Position numbers and translations under genes: made by a program
Source of the DNA: Sulfurimonas sp.
Lineage (GTDB): Bacteria > Campylobacterota > Campylobacteria > Campylobacterales > Sulfurimonadaceae
Assembly (NCBI GenBank): GCA_026987995.1
Contig: JALSMC010000112.1
Span: 1 to 18,717, forward strand
Length of the DNA: 18,717 nucleotides
Direction: 5' to 3'
Part shown: piece after piece, positions 13,881 through 18,717 of the stretch
How the letters are laid out: each line of letters starts with the position of its first letter
How positions within the stretch are numbered: position 1 is the stretch's first letter
The notes under the pieces: model-generated
The model's input: the letters and a program-made list of their open reading frames with translations, nothing else
Databases searched by the model: none
Told to the model about the DNA's origin: nothing

Positions 13881-15269
13881 TGTTAAGAAGAAGATAAATT
13901 TATCATTATTAAAGGACAAATCAACTTGAACCCCTTTTTTATCTTGAACTATTTCAAGGAGCGAATCTATATTGGGGTAGGTACGAGGTAAGGTTATATC
14001 AACACTTATATGCTCATCAGCTAAAAGAGTTTTTACTTTTCCACCTACTATGTTTACAAGCTCTGCTAATGTATCTAACACAAGTTCCGTATCATTAGTC
14101 TCCTCTCCAATGAGAAGTTCACAAGCTTTTTTAGCAATCTCAGTAGGAAATACTAATATAACCATGCCATCCATATCGCCATAAAATCCAATAGAACTAG
14201 CAATTTTCCCCTCTTTAGGGCTTATATCTATTGTGTTTATATTCGCTGACTCTTTTATCGCTTTAGAATTCGTCATCATCTCTATGGTACCAACAGTTGC
14301 ATCTATGAAATTTGGCAGTTCAGTTACTGTTGTTTTATTTATTGCACGTTTGTCTTTAACATTTGAGGCACTACTTGCCCCCAACTCCTCAAGCATATCT
14401 TTATCTTGTAAGATATCATCCATTTGACTAAAAAACATAATCCCTGAGTCTTCTAGTGTCTCTTTAAACTCTTTAGGAGTTTTATCGAAACTCATTCCAA
14501 CAAAACAGATAGTGGCATTGTATTCTGCCCCTGCTGAAGAGAGTTTGGAGAAAAAGTTTAGTGCATGGACATTCATACTTATTACTTTATAGGCATCAAA
14601 GATAAAAAGACGAAAACCTACATTAAGGGAGTTGTTGTGATAAGCAATGTTAAAAGTATTTCCTATCTCTGCATCTAAAAAAGAAGATACCGTATAGATG
14701 ATAGCATTACCAGTCACTCGTGTTGCTACTTTTTGCCCCATCTGTCCAAGGTATGTGTCTGTAATGATAATATCGTAAGCATTCTCAGCATCAGATTTTT
14801 CTTTAAACTCACTATAACTTTGTGCAACGATAGGATTGTGTCCACTATCGTGAAGTTCTATAGCCATTGCTGCTCGTTGTGACTTATCTTCATTATATAG
14901 AAGAATATTTTTGTTTTGATTTTTATAATTTGCTGAAAAAAGTGTAGCTATTTCTTGTGTTTTAAAGAGAGAAAAGTTTAAGTCATCTTGATAAAACTTA
15001 ACAATAGCAGCATACTTTTTTGTATCATAATCGCAAAAACCTACAGTACAATGGTTCGCAGAACGAACTTTTTGAAACATCTTAACAAATGAGTCGAGTC
15101 CATTACGGTTAAAGAAGATAACTTTTTTTAAAGAGACTAAAATCATATCAGCATTTTGCGCTATAGTTCCATCTATATCATCAATACTTAGAAAAGAGTT
15201 TCCCGATGAACCATCCAAAAAGCCTTGTGGTGTGAAAATCCCAATACCATTTTTTACTACAGCTCTCAT
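13875..15269 (-). CDS. Multidomain signalling protein: STAS-like, receiver-like, STAS-like, CheX phosphatase domain
   Basis: The 464-residue protein has four apparent modules. Residues 1-110 resemble a STAS domain (ILVSLKKVIFFNRNG), but the usual DSSG phospho-serine loop reads NRNG. Residues 121-205 resemble a receiver: acidic pair E127-D128 (LLYNEDKS), D171 in DIIITDTYLG, T193 after the fourth strand, and no clear KP. Residues 216-285 look like a second STAS domain (LFIFDAYKVISMNVHALNFF). Residues 318-464 are a CheX/CheC-type domain starting NFIDATVGTIEMM. The phosphatase motif is intact: D399, E403 and N406 in DTLAELVNIVGG, and P428. Proteins with this domain dephosphorylate phospho-CheY, so a phosphatase role is inferred. 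It follows the HDOD gene with an ATGA overlap. The STAS and receiver calls are by pattern and less certain than CheX. Confidence 0.72.
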   Translation of the reverse strand: MRAVVKNGIGIFTPQGFLDGSSGNSFLSIDDIDGTIAQNADMILVSLKKVIFFNRNGLDSFVKMFQKVRSANHCTVGFCDYDTKKYAAIVKFYQDDLNFSLFKTQEIATLFSANYKNQNKNILLYNEDKSQRAAMAIELHDSGHNPIVAQSYSEFKEKSDAENAYDIIITDTYLGQMGQKVATRVTGNAIIYTVSSFLDAEIGNTFNIAYHNNSLNVGFRLFIFDAYKVISMNVHALNFFSKLSSAGAEYNATICFVGMSFDKTPKEFKETLEDSGIMFFSQMDDILQDKDMLEELGASSASNVKDKRAINKTTVTELPNFIDATVGTIEMMTNSKAIKESANINTIDISPKEGKIASSIGFYGDMDGMVILVFPTEIAKKACELLIGEETNDTELVLDTLAELVNIVGGKVKTLLADEHISVDITLPRTYPNIDSLLEIVQDKKGVQVDLSFNNDKFIFFLTR

Positions 15270-16063
15270 GATATCTCCATCACTTTTGAAAACTCTTCAT
15301 AAATATCACTAACATACTCAACTTGAAAATCTATAAAGTCATTAAGTTCGGCTTCTACATATTTTTCTTGCGAAAGAGTATAAAAAAGAAGTAAATGCAT
15401 CCATTTTCCTAAGTTATTAGTAGTTTCATCTTTGGCAGGTTTTACTCCTGAAGCTGATTGTAAAATATCTGATATAGCTTGAGGCATTTCCCACTTTTGT
15501 GCTATTTGTTCACAAATATCAAACAAGTCAAGACCACAGAGTCTTTGAAGTACTGTGTTTAAGTCAATTTGATTTACACTACGAAGAAGGTCAACATCTG
15601 CTTTTTTCTCACAAAAGAGTGCTTCACTTACGATAATACTAGCGGGGAGTAGAGATATTGAAGATAAAATGTCTTTGTCATCAATATGTAAATGATTTAA
15701 TATTTTTTGCCAGTTAACAGATAGGTCCGCTTGTAAGTTGTAAAAAAGTACACGATTGAGTTTAAAAAGAATCCATTTTGAAGGAGATAAAAGCGTCATC
15801 ATATAGTTATAAACAACTTGTTGAGAAGCGGATACTCCTAAAATACCAAAAATTTGTGATACATCACTTACTTCATTTCTAAAACCATAGATTGGTTTGT
15901 TTACAAGGACTTTAAGATAAGAGCTGAGTGCCTTGTCTTGTGCGGCAGCATTAGCCGCTTTAACTAAGTCTCCTGCGTTTAAGTGCAGAAGAGTCTCTTT
16001 AAGTGCTTGAGGGGCAGGAGGAATTTTTTGTATAAAATTATCTATAGTGTCTTTTTTAATCAA
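15266..16063 (-). CDS. HDOD-domain signalling protein
   Basis: HDOD domains are HD-related helical domains lacking the catalytic HD residues, found in bacterial signalling proteins. From TTG at 16063 the protein has 265 residues and begins MIKKDTIDNFIQKIPPAPQA. The HDOD pattern runs from the IPPAPQALKETL segment through KAANAAAQDKALSSYLKVLVN, YGFRNEVSDVSQIFGILG and VYNYMMTLL to about residue 200. The frame stays open to a TTG at 16132, with an ATG at 16090, but a TATAAT box at 16109-16104 predicts a transcript start near 16097, which excludes the first and crowds the second. The chosen TTG has only a weak ribosome site, so the start is uncertain. The gene overlaps the STAS/CheX gene by ATGA. 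The output is unknown. Confidence 0.75.
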   Translation of the reverse strand: MIKKDTIDNFIQKIPPAPQALKETLLHLNAGDLVKAANAAAQDKALSSYLKVLVNKPIYGFRNEVSDVSQIFGILGVSASQQVVYNYMMTLLSPSKWILFKLNRVLFYNLQADLSVNWQKILNHLHIDDKDILSSISLLPASIIVSEALFCEKKADVDLLRSVNQIDLNTVLQRLCGLDLFDICEQIAQKWEMPQAISDILQSASGVKPAKDETTNNLGKWMHLLLFYTLSQEKYVEAELNDFIDFQVEYVSDIYEEFSKVMEIS

Positions 16064-16103
16064 AATGTTATACTTTATGTTAATCTGCATTATTTTAGCT
16101 ACA

Positions 16104-16109
16104 ATTATA
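16104..16109 (-). promoter_or_regulatory. -10 box of the HDOD-CheX operon
   Basis: A perfect TATAAT on the minus strand lies in the gap before the HDOD gene. The predicted start near 16097 gives a leader of about 34 bases to the TTG at 16063. The box lies inside the longest possible open frame, which argues that the frame's upstream part is not translated. Confidence 0.5.
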
Positions 16110-16170
16110 TAAAAGTTATCTAAAACTATCAAATACCAGAATTTAAATCTGAAGTGTATATCGGCTTAAG

Positions 16171-16198
16171 TTGCAGTTTTGCTTTTATTTGGTACAAT
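16171..16198 (+). promoter_or_regulatory. rpmB promoter
   Basis: TTGCAG (16171-16176) and TACAAT (16193-16198) are separated by 16 bases, a good sigma-70-type pair. The start near 16205 leaves a leader of about 28 bases before the rpmB ATG. It probably also drives the channel gene and argJ. Confidence 0.5.
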
Positions 16199-16232
16199 TC
16201 GCAACTTTAAAATATCATTCAAGGACTCTAAC

Positions 16233-16421
16233 ATGGCAAGAAGATGTGCTATTAGCGGCAAAGGCCCTATGAGTGGGAACAATGTTTCTCACGCAAAAAA
16301 CAGAACAAAGCGTCGTTTTTTATTAAACTTAAGAACAGTTCGTATCACTTTAGAAGATGGTACTACAAAAAAGATCAAGATCTCTGCAAGAGAGCTTCGT
16401 ACACTTAAGAAAAATTCGTAA
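16233..16421 (+). CDS. rpmB: 50S ribosomal protein L28
   Basis: L28 is a small basic protein of the large ribosomal subunit. From ATG 16233 it has 62 residues and begins [12 protein letters not shown], the family N-terminus. The typical [19 protein letters not shown] block follows near residue 14. The AAGGA ribosome site is at 16221-16225. An upstream in-frame ATG at 16179 would add 18 residues but lies before the predicted -10 box and is rejected. The channel gene follows after 16 bases on the same strand. Confidence 0.97.
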   Translation: MARRCAISGKGPMSGNNVSHAKNRTKRRFLLNLRTVRITLEDGTTKKIKISARELRTLKKNS

Positions 16422-16437
16422 GCAGTAGGAAAAAATT

Positions 16438-17568
16438 ATGAATCTTTTAGTAAGGATTCGTAAGTTTCTTAATTGGGAGATAACTCCCAAACCTGACCCT
16501 AAGCTTCTTCCTGAAGTTTATCCTCACCTAAAACCTTTTCGACTCCCTTTAATACTCACTGTATTTGTTATGCTAATTGGAACTATTGGTTATGTAATCA
16601 TAGAAGACTTCCCTATATTTGATGCTATTTATCAAACAGCTATAACTTTTACGACAGTTGGTTTTGGAGAGGTACATGAACTCTCAAATGTTGGAAAAAT
16701 CTTTACGATTAACTTAATAATTGCAGGTTTTGCAGTCTTTTCAAGTGCTATCGGTATTTTAGTTTCTGAACTAAACAAGGGTAAAATAGTTTCAATATTA
16801 AAGGAAAGAAGAATGTTATATAAAATAGTTAGACTTAAAGAGCATTTTGTTATTTGTCATCATAATGATTATACGATTGAAGTGACAAATCAACTTCGTA
16901 AAAATCATATTCCTTTTATTGTAGTGGATCCTCGACCAGAGATACACGAGTGGGCAATTGAGCATAAATATCCACACTATCTACAAGCAGAACCACATGC
17001 TGAGCTCTCAATGCTCAAAGCACATCTTTCTTCTGCAAAAGGGCTCATAGCACTCTCTAGTTCTATCTCAGATAATATTGCATTGATTGCATCTGTAAGA
17101 CTTTTTGAAAAAGAACATTTTTTACCTCGACCTTATTACATAATCTCATCTGCTGAGAGTATGGGGGATGTAGAAAAATTGAAAAAACTTGGGGCAGATA
17201 CTGTTGTTAGTCCAACTAAATTAACAGCACAGCGTGTGAGTGCAATGGCCGCTCGTCCTGATATGGAAAATCTACTAGAAGAGTTTCTTTATAAAAGTGA
17301 TAACCCCCTTGATATGCAAGAGATATTTGTACCAAAGTTCTCATGGGCAGTACTTAAAAAACTCAAAGAGACACACATTCGAGAGATGACTAACACTTCA
17401 GTTGTAGGTATAACAAAAAAAGATGGAAAGTTTATCAGTATGCCAAAGGGTGATGTCCTTGTAACGAGTGAGTGTAAACTACTTGTAATCGGTACACAAA
17501 AAGGTATAGCAACAACAAAAGGTCTGGTAAGACAGAGAATTAAGCCTAAGGAGCTGAAGTTTGTATAA
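16438..17568 (+). CDS. RCK-regulated potassium channel subunit (2-TM, TrkA-N/TrkA-C)
   Basis: The 376-residue protein is a potassium channel of the MthK/Kch-like class acting in the inner membrane. Two membrane segments (about residues 36-56 and 88-110) flank the pore helix and the selectivity filter TTVGFGE (72-78; T73-V74-G75-F76-G77). From about residue 135 comes an RCK (TrkA-N) domain, then a TrkA-C domain from about 290. The first strand-loop of the RCK domain reads HFVICHHNDYT, without the GxGxxG dinucleotide motif, while the acidic end of the second strand (VVDPRPE) is kept, as in ligand-gated RCK domains such as MthK. The ATG at 16438 has AGGA at 16427-16430. rpmB lies just upstream and argJ overlaps its end by 8 bases. 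Confidence 0.9.
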   Translation: MNLLVRIRKFLNWEITPKPDPKLLPEVYPHLKPFRLPLILTVFVMLIGTIGYVIIEDFPIFDAIYQTAITFTTVGFGEVHELSNVGKIFTINLIIAGFAVFSSAIGILVSELNKGKIVSILKERRMLYKIVRLKEHFVICHHNDYTIEVTNQLRKNHIPFIVVDPRPEIHEWAIEHKYPHYLQAEPHAELSMLKAHLSSAKGLIALSSSISDNIALIASVRLFEKEHFLPRPYYIISSAESMGDVEKLKKLGADTVVSPTKLTAQRVSAMAARPDMENLLEEFLYKSDNPLDMQEIFVPKFSWAVLKKLKETHIREMTNTSVVGITKKDGKFISMPKGDVLVTSECKLLVIGTQKGIATTKGLVRQRIKPKELKFV

Positions 17569-18717
17569 GTTAAGTGAACTTTTCGATGGTGTTTGTAGTG
17601 CCAAAGGTTTTTTTGCTGATGGTATTAGTGCTGGTTTAAAAGCAGATAATGCAAAAGATATGGCGTTTATCTATTCAGATAAAGAGTGTGAAATCGCTTG
17701 CGTTTTTACTACAAACAAGATGACAGCAGCACCTATTCGACACTTTAGAACAAAGGGTGATTTTAAAACAAACTTTGTACTTATTAATGCAAAAAATGCA
17801 AATGCTATGACTGGAAAAATAGGTATAACAGATATAGAAACTATTTTATCAACACTTCCAAATAATATTATAAACCCAGTTATGAGTTCAACAGGTGTTA
17901 TCGGTGTGCGTTTACCTCAAGAGAAAATAATCGCAGGGGCAAAACTCTTTGACCTTACAAAAAAAGAGCCTCATTGTGCAGCAAAAGCGATAATGACAAC
18001 AGATAGTTTCTCAAAAGAGAAAGCTTTTAAAGTAGAACTTGAAGATGGCACTGTATTTAGCATTGGGGCTATGGCAAAAGGTGCTGGTATGATAAACCCT
18101 GCTATGGCAACTATGTTATGCTTTATCACAACTGATGCAGATGTTAGTAAAGATGAGATGCAAGAAATTTTAGATGAAGTGACAGTTACTACATTTAATG
18201 CAGCAAGTGTTGATGGTGATACTTCTACAAATGATACAGTAATGCTTTTAAGTAATAAAATCTCAGGAGCATATAATAGAGAAGCTTTTAAAGAGGCACT
18301 AACGAAGATAATGCTCTTCTTGGCTCGTGAAATGGTGAGAGATGGTGAAGGTGCTACAAAGCTTGTTACTTATAAGGTTACAGGTGCAAAGAATGATGTT
18401 GAAGCAGAAGTAGTAGCTAAAGCACTCTCAAACTCACTTCTTGTAAAAACAGCACTCTATGGAGAAGACCCAAACTGGGGACGTATAGCATCAACTGTTG
18501 GAGCAAGTGGAGTAAATGCAAACGAAGAAACACTAAGTATCTCGTTTAATGAACTCTGCGTTTACGATAGTGGTACGTTACTCTTTGATGATGCTATGGA
18601 GGTAGAAGCTTCTAAAATAATGAAGTTAGATTCTTTTAGTATCTCTTGTGATTTAGGTTTAGGAGAGGGTGAGTTCACATCTTTTGGATGTGACTTAGGT
18701 TATGAGTACGTTAAGAT
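17561..18717 (+). CDS. argJ: Bifunctional ornithine acetyltransferase / N-acetylglutamate synthase (3' end outside window)
   Basis: ArgJ moves the acetyl group of N-acetylornithine to glutamate, recycling acetyl in arginine synthesis. Some family members also use acetyl-CoA. The start is a TTG at 17561 inside the channel gene's last codons, with a strong AAGGAG at 17548-17553 and 7 bases spacing. The protein begins MYKLSELFDGVCSAKGFFAD. NAKNANAMTG and SSTGVIGVRLP are family motifs. The self-cleavage site is visible in KGAGMINPAMATML, where T184 becomes the N-terminal nucleophile of the beta chain. The frame is open to the window end after 385 codons, ending at CDLGYEYVK, which is within about ten residues of the usual C-terminus. 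Whether it is mono- or bifunctional cannot be told from sequence. Confidence 0.95.
   Translation, partial: MYKLSELFDGVCSAKGFFADGISAGLKADNAKDMAFIYSDKECEIACVFTTNKMTAAPIRHFRTKGDFKTNFVLINAKNANAMTGKIGITDIETILSTLPNNIINPVMSSTGVIGVRLPQEKIIAGAKLFDLTKKEPHCAAKAIMTTDSFSKEKAFKVELEDGTVFSIGAMAKGAGMINPAMATMLCFITTDADVSKDEMQEILDEVTVTTFNAASVDGDTSTNDTVMLLSNKISGAYNREAFKEALTKIMLFLAREMVRDGEGATKLVTYKVTGAKNDVEAEVVAKALSNSLLVKTALYGEDPNWGRIASTVGASGVNANEETLSISFNELCVYDSGTLLFDDAMEVEASKIMKLDSFSISCDLGLGEGEFTSFGCDLGYEYVK

Noticed and set aside
16179..16232. Upstream ATG extending L28 by 18 residues
   Set aside because: It precedes the predicted -10 box TACAAT, and L28 proteins begin MARR; AAGGA sits before 16233.
16840..16880. 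Missing GxGxxG in the channel as a sign of gene decay
   Set aside because: The whole frame is intact, the filter and TrkA-C region are well kept, and some functional RCK domains also lack the glycines.
1..18717. CRISPR array, insertion sequence or defence system
   Set aside because: No regularly spaced repeats, no transposase and no known defence domains were found on reading both strands.

Overview
The window is AT-rich, uses TTG as a start codon often, and carries tightly packed short operons. Protein features place it in the Campylobacterota (epsilonproteobacteria), most like Sulfurimonas and its relatives: a Campylobacter Ctb-type group III truncated globin, a tmRNA tag reading ANNTNYRPAYAVA, a CheX-type signalling protein, and the order mraY / gpmI-fabG-acpP-fabF-accA, which I recall from Campylobacter jejuni. 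The genus assignment is inference. Most of the content is chromosomal housekeeping. I see no phage, plasmid, insertion sequence, CRISPR array or defence island.

Layout. 1-992 holds the 3' half of uvrB. After a long imperfect hairpin comes a DedA-family membrane protein gene (1098-1664), which converges on pckA (1673-3256, minus). tRNA-Val(GAC) (3442-3516) converges on a minus-strand pair made of a truncated hemoglobin and a degenerate response-regulator receiver (3526-4331). Next, all on the minus strand, are tmRNA (4411-4785), a palindromic repeat-like element, two identical tRNA-Phe genes, purN and mraY. mraY and gpmI are divergent and their predicted -10 boxes lie back to back. gpmI, fabG, acpP, fabF and accA run rightward (6909-11805): one glycolytic enzyme followed by fatty-acid synthesis genes. 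accA overlaps the tail of a minus-strand operon rpe-trpF-dnaQ-like exonuclease. Upstream of that, also on the minus strand, is a two-gene signalling operon: an HDOD protein followed by a STAS/receiver/STAS/CheX fusion. Finally rpmB, a RCK-type potassium channel and argJ run rightward and leave the window.

How the genes work together. fabG, acpP, fabF and accA supply malonyl-CoA and elongate acyl chains on ACP. gpmI and pckA act on the phosphoglycerate/PEP segment of central metabolism. mraY builds lipid I, purN acts in purine synthesis, trpF in tryptophan synthesis and argJ in arginine synthesis. uvrB and the DEDDh exonuclease act in DNA repair or proofreading. tmRNA, three tRNAs and L28 serve translation.

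The least explained parts are the two small signalling operons. One pairs a heme globin with a receiver that has lost the invariant lysine. The other pairs an HDOD protein with a four-module protein in which a CheX phosphatase domain keeps its catalytic motif while the STAS modules look degenerate. Several start sites were reassigned: the globin appears to start at CTG 15 codons upstream of its first ATG; fabF and rpmB start at internal ATGs; the HDOD gene probably starts at an internal TTG; argJ starts at a TTG inside the end of the channel gene.
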